This document shows positions 52,785 through 60,187 of a stretch of DNA of 64,000 bases, in pieces. The position numbers and the translations under genes are program-made. The notes beneath the pieces are model-generated. The model made no database searches, had not been told where the DNA came from, and saw only the letters and a list, made by a program, of their open reading frames with translations. The DNA is from Spirochaetales bacterium. GTDB taxonomy: Bacteria > Spirochaetota > Spirochaetia > SZUA-6 > RPPD01. The DNA is taken from the NCBI GenBank assembly GCA_016934415.1, contig JAFGSW010000003.1, positions 1 through 64,000 on the forward strand. The letters run 5' to 3'. Position 1 is the stretch's first letter, and each line of letters starts with the position of its first letter.

Positions 52785-52925
52785 GAATTTATAAGGAAGC
52801 CATGAAACCAGGATCAGGAAATCAGGAATAGGAAGGGAAAAAGCGATGGATATTCCGATCTTCTCCGGGTCCCTTTTCCATTCCTGCCTCTCTTTCCTGG
52901 ATTCCTGGGTTCCTTATCGATTTCC
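52785..52925. repeat. Inverted pair of family B arms
   Basis: TTTATAAGGAAGCCATGAAA with CAGGAATAGG (52790-52840) and TCCTGGATTCCTGGGTTCCT (about 52895) around a short core. The second arm overlaps the pncB 3' end, and the TAA stop of pncB is part of the conserved TAAGGAA word. Confidence 0.8.
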
Positions 52926-54353
52926 CTCTTTCGATCCCGAGAAGGCGCCGAGCTCGCGGCGGAGGTCGTGCAGGCCGCGGCTGACGAAGACCGGATATGA
53001 TTTCGGACGCGCGAGCGTGAGGACCGCCGGATCGAAACGCTCGAGCTCGCGCCGGGCGAAGCCGCGGACGGCGGCGAGGGAGGGCCGGTCCTGAGCGGGT
53101 TCCCCACGCTCCATGACCGCGGCGAGGAGGGGGAACATGAAAGCGGCCTCGAGCCGGACGCGCCGGCCGCCCGCCGGGGTGAAGGCCTCGATCCGGGTCC
53201 CGGCCCCGATCGTTTCCCCTTCCAGGGCGATGACGTCGGCCTGGGGTGCGCCGCGCCGGTCGTGCACGCGATAGACCTGCTTTTCGCCGGGTAAGCTCGA
53301 TTTCTCCGGGCTGTCCGAGCGTTTCATGACCGGCTTCAGGCGGCCGGCCTCCTCGTACGCGGCGAGCTTGTAGACGCCCGTGAGCGAGGGATCGTCCTGA
53401 CCCGTGACGAGCCGCGTGCCCACGCCCCAGACGTCGATGGGCGCCTTGCGGCGCGTAAGGCGCGCGATCGAACGCTCGTCGAGATCGTTCGAGGCGATGA
53501 TCTTGGCGTCGGCAAGGCCGGCCCGGTCGAGGCCGCGGCGCACCCGGCGGCTCAATGCGAGGAGGTCGCCGGAGTCGAGGCGCACCCCGGCGAGCGGGCG
53601 CCCTTCGGCCTTGAGCGCGAGTCCGGTCTCGATCGCGTGGGGCAGGCCCGACTTCAGGGTGTCGATGGTGTCGATGAGGAGGACGCAGCCGTCCGGATAG
53701 GACCGGGCGTAGGCCGCGAACGCCTCGCGCTCGCCGGCGAACGCCTTCACCCAGGAGTGGGCCATGGTGCCCCGCACGGGGATGCCGAAGCGCTTACCGG
53801 CGAGCACGTTCGAGGTGGCGCCCGCCCCGCCGATGTAGGCCGCGCGCGCCGCCGAAAGCGCGCCGTCCGGTCCCTGCGCCCGGCGCAGGCCGAATTCGAT
53901 CACGTCGCCGCGGCCGCTCGCGAGCCAGACGCGCGCCGCCTTGGTGGCGACGAGGGTCTGGAAGTTGATCGTGTTGAGGACGAGGCTTTCGACGAGTTGG
54001 GCCTCGAGCAAACCGCCCGCCACCTGGAGGAGCGGCTCGCCGGGGAACACGAGCGCGCCCTCGCGGTGCGCGCGCACGTCGGCCCGGAAGCGGAACGCGG
54101 CCAGCCAGTCGAGAAATTCCCGGGTGAACAGCTTGAGCGAGTCGAGGTACTCGCAGTCTGAGGGCGTGAAGCGGAGGGCCGCCAGCGATTCGATGAGCGG
54201 CTCAAGGCCCGCGAATACGGCGAAGGCGCCGCCGAAGGGCGGGCGGCGAAAAAACATCTCGAACACGGCACGCGGGTTCTTGCCGGCCGCGAAATAGCCC
54301 TGCATCATGGTGAGCTCGTAGAGATCGGTGAGCAGGGCCGCGCTTTCGCTCAT
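52914..54353 (-). CDS. pncB: Nicotinate phosphoribosyltransferase
   Basis: 479 residues from the ATG at 54351-54353; the longer ORF in the track is not coding upstream. It converts nicotinate and PRPP to nicotinate mononucleotide. Motifs: LLTDLYELTMMQGYF at the start, FPGEPLLQV, NTINFQTLVATKAAR, EFGLRRAQGPDGALSA, GTMAHSWVKAF and the phosphate loop GVRLDSGDL. It shares one base with the preceding pncA stop, so the two NAD-salvage steps are coupled. The stop lies in a family B repeat. Confidence 0.95.
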   Translation of the reverse strand: MSESAALLTDLYELTMMQGYFAAGKNPRAVFEMFFRRPPFGGAFAVFAGLEPLIESLAALRFTPSDCEYLDSLKLFTREFLDWLAAFRFRADVRAHREGALVFPGEPLLQVAGGLLEAQLVESLVLNTINFQTLVATKAARVWLASGRGDVIEFGLRRAQGPDGALSAARAAYIGGAGATSNVLAGKRFGIPVRGTMAHSWVKAFAGEREAFAAYARSYPDGCVLLIDTIDTLKSGLPHAIETGLALKAEGRPLAGVRLDSGDLLALSRRVRRGLDRAGLADAKIIASNDLDERSIARLTRRKAPIDVWGVGTRLVTGQDDPSLTGVYKLAAYEEAGRLKPVMKRSDSPEKSSLPGEKQVYRVHDRRGAPQADVIALEGETIGAGTRIEAFTPAGGRRVRLEAAFMFPLLAAVMERGEPAQDRPSLAAVRGFARRELERFDPAVLTLARPKSYPVFVSRGLHDLRRELGAFSGSKEGNR

Positions 54354-55024
54354 CAGTCGGTCTCCGCCGCGGACCCTTCGGCGGCGTACGCCGCGGCGAG
54401 CTCCTCCGCGAAGACGAGCCCGACGCCCGATCCTTCCATCTCTTCGAGGGCGCGCCTGACCGCGCCCGCTGGCCGGTCGACCCCGCGGCAGGCGTCCTCG
54501 ACGAGGAACGTGCGGTACCCGAGGCGCACCGCGTCGAGCGCGGTCGCGCGTACGCAGAAATCCGTGGCCAAGCCGGTTACGAACACATCGGTCGCGCCCA
54601 GGCCGCGCAGGAGACCGTCGAGCCCGGTCGCGGTTTCGCGGTCGTTCTCGAAAAAGGCCGAGTAGGAGTCCATGCCGGCGCGGAAACCCTTGCGCACAAT
54701 GAAGCGCACCGGCCGGAGGTCGAGGGCCGGATGGAAATCCGCGCCCGGCGTGCCCTGCACGCAGTGATCGGGCCACAGCTCCTGCAGGCGGCCGCCGGTC
54801 TCAACCGCGGTAAACGGCTCCGCCCCCCGGTGGGAAGAAGCGAAGGACACGTGCCCGGCCGGGTGCCAATCCTGGGTGGCGACCACAACCGGGAAAAGAC
54901 GGGCAATGCGATTGATGACGGGGATCACCAGGTCGCCCTGTTTCACGGCCAACCGGCCGCCGGGGCAGAAATCTCTCTGAACGTCAATGATGAGAAACGC
55001 GGTATGTGGAGACGTTTTTTTCAC
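54353..55024 (-). CDS. pncA: Nicotinamidase
   Basis: 223 residues from a GTG. It deamidates nicotinamide to nicotinate. Cysteine hydrolase fold with catalytic Asp in IDVQRDFCPGG, metal-binding ATQDWHPAGHVSF, PDHCVQGTPGA, Lys in VRKGF, and the catalytic Cys in TGLATDFCVRATALDA. Directly followed by pncB: a complete salvage pair. GAGGTAGC supplies the ribosome-binding site. Confidence 0.95.
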   Translation of the reverse strand: MKKTSPHTAFLIIDVQRDFCPGGRLAVKQGDLVIPVINRIARLFPVVVATQDWHPAGHVSFASSHRGAEPFTAVETGGRLQELWPDHCVQGTPGADFHPALDLRPVRFIVRKGFRAGMDSYSAFFENDRETATGLDGLLRGLGATDVFVTGLATDFCVRATALDAVRLGYRTFLVEDACRGVDRPAGAVRRALEEMEGSGVGLVFAEELAAAYAAEGSAAETD

Positions 55025-55150
55025 ACGCTACCTCGGTTTCAAAGTACAGAAATAAATATCTAGTGTAAAGCCGGCTGTTCGTTGCCCAGAGACGGCTATT
55101 CCCCTTTTCGAAGGAATAATCGATAGAGGCCAAAAAAAAAGACAATCCCC

Positions 55151-55179
55151 TCGACAAGCTTACCGGAATCGATTAATAT
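55151..55179 (+). promoter_or_regulatory. Possible promoter upstream of the zinc-ribbon gene
   Basis: TCGACA, 17 bases, TAATAT. The spacing is right but the -10 is weak. Confidence 0.35.
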
Positions 55180-55259
55180 ATGGGCGGATAACCGATAATG
55201 GACGCAGGGAACGTCGAATGAGGGCACCCGGCGTATTTCAACAGGTAAAGGAGATTTTT

Positions 55260-55472
55260 ATGCAGCAGATTTATTGCGACGCATGCGGGAAACAGATAAA
55301 AAACGCCTCCCGCGGCATCAATTACGTCACCGTGACGACCAAAGAGATGTGCCTGCCGTGCAATGCGAAATTTGAGGAAAAAGTGTCCACTTCGATGATG
55401 AGCAAGAAACGCTACATTTTCCTCGACGGTAAAAAGATCCTTCTCGATACCCTCAACCGCATGTGCCGATAA
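55260..55472 (+). CDS. Small zinc-ribbon-like protein
   Basis: 70 residues from ATG 55260 behind AAAGGAGATTTTT. Two Cys pairs (YCDACGKQI and MCLPCNAKF) spaced about 22 residues apart suggest a single zinc site. The remainder is basic (MSKKRYIFLDGKKILLDTL). Seen in my memory as short anonymous proteins in spirochaetes and other anaerobes; no function known. A strong terminator follows. Confidence 0.6.
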   Translation: MQQIYCDACGKQIKNASRGINYVTVTTKEMCLPCNAKFEEKVSTSMMSKKRYIFLDGKKILLDTLNRMCR

Positions 55473-55492
55473 TCCGGAAGTGGAATGACATC

Positions 55493-55525
55493 GCCCTCCG
55501 CCCGTGCGGCTGAGGGCTTTTTTTA
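55493..55525 (+). terminator. Intrinsic terminator
   Basis: GCCCTC...GAGGGC with inner CCG/CGG pairing, followed by TTTTTTT. It lies about 20 bases after the zinc-ribbon gene. Confidence 0.85.
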
Positions 55526-55830
55526 CGGGACTCCGAAATTGATCGCCGTACCGATGTAATAGGCCCCGGCCGCGGACCGGCCGGTGTAGTACATCCGCCA
55601 GCGATCCGTGTCCCGGATGACCCACGGCGTGTAGGTTCGATTGTCCCGCCAGGCCAGGCCGTCGTTGATCGACATGACCGGATTGTCGTTGTCCTTGGTG
55701 AAAGACGAACCGTCGCCCGACACCGCCGTGGCGATCGCCTTGTCATTGCCGGAAAACCCGAAGACGCTGGTGGAATAAAACAGTATGTACGCGGCGCCGT
55801 TTTTCACGATTTGAGCGCGAGGGCCGAGGA
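55523..55830 (-). pseudogene. C-terminal fragment of a secreted beta-propeller-like protein
   Basis: The minus strand encodes LLGPRAQIVKNGAAYILFYS, then SGDGSSFTKDNDNPVM and TPWVIRDTDRWRMYYTGR, ending INFGVP and a stop. The repeated Y-x-x-Y/W-R-M-Y-Y-T pattern is that of five-bladed propeller proteins (GH43/GH32-like). Upstream the frame becomes arginine-rich nonsense and no start exists. Truncated remnant. Confidence 0.55.
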
Positions 55831-55904
55831 GCGCCGGGCGCAATTGAGCACGGCGTCCGAAAACCGGGAGCCGGCCGATTCTACCATCCCTCCCGATACC
55901 GAAC

Positions 55905-55959
55905 GGCCCGAACATCCGGAAGCGGCGGCCGATTCCGGATGTTCGGCGGGCCTTTTTTT
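55905..55959 (+). terminator. Strong orphan hairpin terminator
   Basis: GGCCCGAACATCCGGAA pairs with TTCCGGATGTTCGGCGGGCC around an 11-base loop and is followed by TTTTTTT. It lies inside an open reading frame, and no intact gene ends nearby, so it is probably left from a lost gene. Confidence 0.8.
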
Positions 55960-56290
55960 CCAGGCCGAGGCCGCCTGGAATCCCTTTGCGTATAATGCTT
56001 TCGAGAATTCGCATGGCGACGGGCTCGATCTGTCCGTTTCCCTCGGGCTGCCCGTGGGGCCCGTGCGGCTGGGCGGTACGCTCTCGTACCACTACCGATC
56101 TTTCGATACGTTCGACGCGGGCGTAATATTCAACGGAGCCTAGGACCTGCTCGGCCTGGACGGGTTCGTCGAGCTGGGGGTCGAGGTGTGGAGTTATCCC
56201 GGAACCGTGTTTTCCGCGGCGGAGGGCTTGCTCGTGATCAAACTCACCGCCCGCGTGGAACTCGACTTCGCGGGCGCCGGACTCAAATGA
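55955..56290 (+). pseudogene. Outer-membrane beta-barrel remnant with in-frame amber stop
   Basis: The frame encodes AGLFFQAEAAWNPFAYNAFE, then DLSVSLGLPVGPVRLGGTLS and YHYRSFDTFDAGVIFNGA, meets TAG at 56141-56143, and continues in frame with VELGVEVWSYPGT and VIKLTARVELDFAGAGLK to TGA 56288-56290. Alternating strands and a terminal aromatic-poor strand suggest a barrel. There is no start or signal peptide. I infer a 3' remnant with a nonsense change. Confidence 0.55.
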
Positions 56291-56305
56291 ATCGGTGATG
56301 CTTCC

Positions 56306-56956
56306 CTAAAGGTCTTTCGCCGCCTCGAGTGCGTACAATCCCGTCATGAGAATCGATTTTTCGAATTCTGCGAGGCGGTCGGAGGAGATCAGCGACTGAA
56401 GCGCCGCTTGTACTTCCGTCTCTTTTTTCCCGGGAGCGAAATAGAAGCGACTGAAGATCGAATCGCTTGCCTCCCGCCGGGCGAGTTTGAGAAGAAATCC
56501 GGCGTTCGGGACGGCCTCATACCACAAGACCGCCCGGTCGGCGTCGATCGGAGCGACGGCGTTCAGACGGTTGAGGCGGGTGCGGAGCACGGCGGCGACA
56601 CCCCGCGGCAGGCCGACGGGCTGCGAGCGGCCGGGCGGCAGGACGACATCCTCAGGAAGGACGGCCGGAAGGCGGGATTTTTCGAGCGCCCGGCGCACGG
56701 CTTCCGCATCATAGGACGCGGGGGGGGCCGCGGCCGCCGTTCCCAGGCAGGTCTGGCCCGCCGCGTCTTTCGCGGCGAGGTCGGGCCGCCGGGCGAGCGC
56801 GCGCGCCAAGGCGGCGTTGTCTTTATCCCGGATGGCGTGGAACAATGCGCCGGCGTCGCCGGCCTCGCCTGGACAACCGGCGACGAGCGCCGACAGGCAG
56901 GCGATGAACCCGGCGAGGAGGAAGCTTCGTCGTTTTCTTCGGGAAACACCTGACAT
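56306..56956 (-). CDS. Putative lipoprotein with ankyrin-like segment
   Basis: 216 residues from the ATG at 56954-56956 (GAGGGAT upstream favours it over the ATG six codons earlier). Signal sequence with lipobox LVAGC about residue 28. Residues 35-75 (GALFHAIRDKDNAALARALA, then RRPDLAAKDAAGQTCLGTAA) look like a single ankyrin-type helical pair. The rest is helical without a recognised domain. Probably membrane-anchored in the periplasm; function unknown. Confidence 0.65.
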   Translation of the reverse strand: MSGVSRRKRRSFLLAGFIACLSALVAGCPGEAGDAGALFHAIRDKDNAALARALARRPDLAAKDAAGQTCLGTAAAAPPASYDAEAVRRALEKSRLPAVLPEDVVLPPGRSQPVGLPRGVAAVLRTRLNRLNAVAPIDADRAVLWYEAVPNAGFLLKLARREASDSIFSRFYFAPGKKETEVQAALQSLISSDRLAEFEKSILMTGLYALEAAKDL

Positions 56957-57134
56957 CGTTTTATCCCTCGCCATTAAATGATAGGGATTCCGGGGTAAAA
57001 TGCAAATTCCGAACGATTTTTCGCCAGTCGCGTTTTCCCGCCGATCCCATCGTCAGTATATTATCCGAAGACGATCGCGCTTCCCCGCGTGGCGCGGGAT
57101 AGAACCGATAAGGCGAGAAGGGCGGTACGGGGTC

Positions 57135-58157
57135 ATGAACGACGAGTCGATCATTAAATTTCTGGACGGCGACGACGCGAACGGGTCGAATTCGGTTCCC
57201 CGGGAGAAGGAAAACACGAGCGACGCCGATCCGCTCGACGCATATTCCCGGACCGTCATCAAGGTGGCGGACCAGGTCGGTCCCGTCGTGGCGGCCGTGC
57301 GTGTCAGGCAGAACGGGTACACGCCCTGGGGCCGGGAAGGGGCGGGGAGCGGGGTGATCATCGCGCCGGACGGGTTCGTCCTCACCAACAACCACGTGGT
57401 GGAAAACTCGGGCGAGCTTATGGTCACCCTCACCGACGGCGAGACGTACCCCGTGCGCGTCGTCGGCACCGACCCGGCCACGGATCTGGCGGTGATAAAG
57501 GCCGACGCCGCCCGTCTTCCCTTCGCGGTTTTCGCCGATTCCGACCGCCTGCGCGTCGGCCAGCTGGCGGTGGCCATCGGCAATCCGTTCGGCTTTCAGA
57601 GCACGGTGTCGGCGGGCGTGATCTCGGCGCTCGGGCGCTCGCTGCGCGGCCGGTCCGGCCGGCTCATTGACAACATCATCCAGACCGACGTCGCCCTCAA
57701 CCCCGGCAACTCGGGCGGCCCGCTGGCCGACTCCCTGGGACGCGTCATCGGCATCAACACCGCCATGATCCAGACGGCGCAGGGGATCTCCTTCGCCGTT
57801 CCGTCGAACACCGCCAAGTGGGTGGCGGGAGAGATCATCGCCCGCGGCCGCGTCACCCGCGCCTACCTGGGGATCGCCGCCGCGTCAGTGCCGGTGTCGC
57901 GCAGCATCCAGCACAGGCTCGCGCTCAAGTTCCCGTCCATCGTCGAGGTGGCCTCGGTGGAGGCCGGCGGCCCGGCCGTCCGCGCCGGGCTCGCGCCCGG
58001 CGACCTCATGTACGGTCTCGAGGACTCCGAGGTCAACTCCGTCGACGACATCCACCGCCTCCTCTCCAAGTGGCCGCCGGGCAAACCGGTGGCGGTCAAG
58101 ATCGTCCGCCGCCGCAAGCCCATGACGCTCACCATCACCCCGGGCGATTCCGGCTGA
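57135..58157 (+). CDS. HtrA/DegP-type serine protease without visible signal peptide
   Basis: 340 residues from ATG 57135. Trypsin-like domain with catalytic His (TNNHVV), Asp (ATDLAVI) and Ser (NPGNSGGPL), followed by one PDZ domain (about 245-335, AGLAPGDLMYGLEDSEVNSV). The N-terminal 45 residues are polar and acidic, with no signal peptide or membrane anchor, unlike the other two HtrA proteins in the window; an upstream start in the ORF track adds only a basic tail. It may be cytoplasmic, or exported by another route. A repeat arm begins at the stop. Confidence 0.88.
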   Translation: MNDESIIKFLDGDDANGSNSVPREKENTSDADPLDAYSRTVIKVADQVGPVVAAVRVRQNGYTPWGREGAGSGVIIAPDGFVLTNNHVVENSGELMVTLTDGETYPVRVVGTDPATDLAVIKADAARLPFAVFADSDRLRVGQLAVAIGNPFGFQSTVSAGVISALGRSLRGRSGRLIDNIIQTDVALNPGNSGGPLADSLGRVIGINTAMIQTAQGISFAVPSNTAKWVAGEIIARGRVTRAYLGIAAASVPVSRSIQHRLALKFPSIVEVASVEAGGPAVRAGLAPGDLMYGLEDSEVNSVDDIHRLLSKWPPGKPVAVKIVRRRKPMTLTITPGDSG

Positions 58158-58525
58158 GGGGAAACACGGATAACATGGCGCCAGGACGGATGAAGAGGGG
58201 TGCCACGGATGGCACGGATGGGACGGATGAAGAAGGAGGGAGGCTGAGGAATCCAGGAATATAAAAAACCAGGAAAAGAAGGAATATTTGAAAAAAGCGA
58301 TGAGGATTTTATTCATGGAGTTTATTTGTTCACAAACCGAAGTCCATAGTAAGAGTTTCTTCCACAAGTCTTTCTGTTTTCCATTCGCGTTTATCCACAT
58401 CCTTTCCGTTATTTCCTGATCTCTTTTCCTGAATTCCTATTTCCCTGGTTTCCTGATGTTCTTATCCTCATCCGTGCTCATCCATCTTGTCCGTCTCATC
58501 CGGGGTTCTCCCTCGGGGATTGAGT
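58155..58525. repeat. Nested inverted repeat: A-B-core-B'-A'
   Basis: Forward: AACACGGATAACATGGCG, CACGGATGGGACGGATGAAG, then family B GAGGAATCCAGGAAT. Core about 110 bases. Reverse: family B CCTGAATTCCTATTTCCCTG (about 58430), then family A CATCCGTGCTCATCCATC at about 58470. The two families are symmetrically nested. Confidence 0.85.
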
Positions 58526-58527
58526 CA

Positions 58528-58556
58528 TTGCCGTAAAGACCGCTTCCCACTATACT
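58528..58556 (+). promoter_or_regulatory. Predicted cinA promoter
   Basis: TTGCCG (58528-58533), 17 bases, TATACT (58551-58556), ending 7 bases before the ATG; leaderless message predicted. Confidence 0.6.
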
Positions 58557-58563
58557 CGCACCC

Positions 58564-59910
58564 ATGAAACCGAAAACAGCCGCCGTGATCGGCATTGGCA
58601 CCGAGATCATGAAGGGCGCCATCGACGATACCAATGCCACGTTCCTTTCCCAATGGCTTTTCAATCTTGGCTTGGAAGTACGGCTGCGCGTCAATGTTCC
58701 CGACGCCCGGGAGGACATCGCCGCCGCCCTGCGGGCCGCGGAGGGGTGCGGCCTCGTCATCTTGACCGGCGGGCTGGGACCGACGGACGACGACCTGACG
58801 CGGGAGGCCCTGGCCGCGTACCTGGGAAGGGAGCTTGTCTTCGACGAGCAGGCCTGGACCGTTATGCGCGCTTTTTTCGAGAAGCGCGGCCGTGAGACTC
58901 CCGAGTCGAACAGGCGGCAGGCTTTCGTCATGACCGGGGCCGAGGTGCTGTCCAACCCGAACGGGACGGCTCCCGGCCAGTTCTGCGAGGCGGGCGGCCG
59001 GCATTTCGCGCTGCTGCCGGGCCCTCCGGCCGAGAATCAACCCATGGCGCACGGGCCGCTTCTGGAGAAGCTGCGCGAGCGCGGCTTCTCCTCCGGCGCG
59101 CCGGTCCTGCGCGTCATCCGCACCTACGGCGTCGGCGAGAGCGCCCTGGCCGACCTCCTGCCGGGCGCGGCGTTCCGCTCCGAAGTGGGCTGGTATTTCA
59201 GTCAGGAAGGCTGGGTCGAGATGCACTTCACCGCCCGCGATGACGGAAGCGGGCGCGGCGCCGCCGTCGTGGACGCCGATTGCGAGAAAGCGCGGACCGC
59301 GCTTGAGAAATCAGGCGTTTTTTTTACCGGCCCGATCGATCTCTCCACGCTTCTCCTTGAGGAGCTCGCCGGGCGAGGACTCACCATCGCCTTCGCCGAA
59401 TCGATCACCGGCGGCGCCATGGCCGCCGAGCTCGTGAAGAATCCCGGCGCCTCGAACGCGCTGCGGGGCGGGGTGGTCGCCTACTCGAACGAGATCAAGG
59501 AAAAACTCCTCGGCGTCTCGGCCGAGACCCTGCGCAGGCGCGGCGCGGTGTCGGCGGAGACGGTGCGGGAGATGGCGGCCGGTCTGCGGGAGCGCACCGG
59601 CGCCGACGTCTGCGTCGCCGTGTCCGGCATCGCCGGCCCGGACGGCGGGAGCAGGGCCAAGCCGATCGGCCTGGTCCACTTCGGCTTCCTCATCGGCGAC
59701 CGCGACTTTCAGCTGCGGGCGCTTCTGCCGGGCAACAGGCTGCGCGTGATAAGGCGCGCGGTCGCCTTTGCCTTCGTGGAGACGCTCAAGGCTTTACGGG
59801 CCGGGGATAGGGGAACCACGGATAACACGGATAAGAGAAAGAGAGAAGGAAGAACTACGGATGGGACGCGGATAAACGCGGATGACGTAAGGAAAGCTTT
59901 GGAAAAATAA
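58564..59910 (+). CDS. cinA: CinA family protein (NMN deamidase / competence-damage-inducible)
   Basis: 448 residues. N-terminal MoCF-like domain (VIGIGTEIMKGAIDDTNATF, LTGGLGPTDDDLTREALA) of the kind that acts as ADP-ribose pyrophosphatase, and a C-terminal nicotinamide-nucleotide amidase domain (TIAFAESITGGAMAAEL, VSGIAGPDGGS). It fits the NAD-recycling theme with pncA/pncB 3 kb away. The native protein should end at about KALRAGDR; the last 35 residues (GTTDNTDKRKREGRTTDGTR and onward) are two family A units translated in one frame. Confidence 0.92.
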   Translation: MKPKTAAVIGIGTEIMKGAIDDTNATFLSQWLFNLGLEVRLRVNVPDAREDIAAALRAAEGCGLVILTGGLGPTDDDLTREALAAYLGRELVFDEQAWTVMRAFFEKRGRETPESNRRQAFVMTGAEVLSNPNGTAPGQFCEAGGRHFALLPGPPAENQPMAHGPLLEKLRERGFSSGAPVLRVIRTYGVGESALADLLPGAAFRSEVGWYFSQEGWVEMHFTARDDGSGRGAAVVDADCEKARTALEKSGVFFTGPIDLSTLLLEELAGRGLTIAFAESITGGAMAAELVKNPGASNALRGGVVAYSNEIKEKLLGVSAETLRRRGAVSAETVREMAAGLRERTGADVCVAVSGIAGPDGGSRAKPIGLVHFGFLIGDRDFQLRALLPGNRLRVIRRAVAFAFVETLKALRAGDRGTTDNTDKRKREGRTTDGTRINADDVRKALEK

Positions 59911-60120
59911 AGAGATGTAAAATGCCGGAAAAAGTAGTATCGGTACAAACAGTCGTTTCCTTATTCGTCGTTTGACTCTGTTCATTCAATATCAGAATAT
60001 TTTTTCGTTCGTTTTTTCCTACTTTCCACCCACCCTTTGCTTTCTTCATCCGCGTTATCCGTCCTATCCGTGTCATCCGTGGTTCTCTTCTCATCTCCGC
60101 GTTCATCTGAAGTTTCCCCT
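59805..60120. repeat. Inverted pair of family A arms
   Basis: Forward units at 59811-59895 (GGAACCACGGATAACACGGA, GAACTACGGATGGGACGCGG), within cinA's 3' end. Reverse units at 60030-60115 (TATCCGTGTCATCCGTGG). The core is AT-rich. Confidence 0.85.
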
Positions 60121-60137
60121 CATTGTGAATTATTCTA

Positions 60138-60170
60138 TTGTAATTATATTGAAAATACAATATAATTACA
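60138..60170 (+). promoter_or_regulatory. Promoter overlapped by a perfect palindrome
   Basis: TTGTAA (60138-60143), 17 bases, TATAAT (60161-60166). A palindrome with perfect 13-bp arms TGTAATTATATTG / CAATATAATTACA and a 6-base centre covers both hexamers (60139-60170). Repression by a dimeric DNA-binding protein, most simply the AbrB-type product of the next gene, is the natural reading. Confidence 0.8.
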
Positions 60171-60187
60171 TATACAAGGAGGCAAAC

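Noticed and set aside
52914-54776. 620-residue start for nicotinate phosphoribosyltransferase
   Set aside because: The extra N-terminus is Arg-rich shadow of pncA; the family start MSESAALLTDLYELT fits ATG 54353.
55811-55954. Start of the barrel fragment at 55811
   Set aside because: That stretch overlaps the opposite-strand fragment and contains a strong terminator hairpin, so it is not a natural N-terminus.
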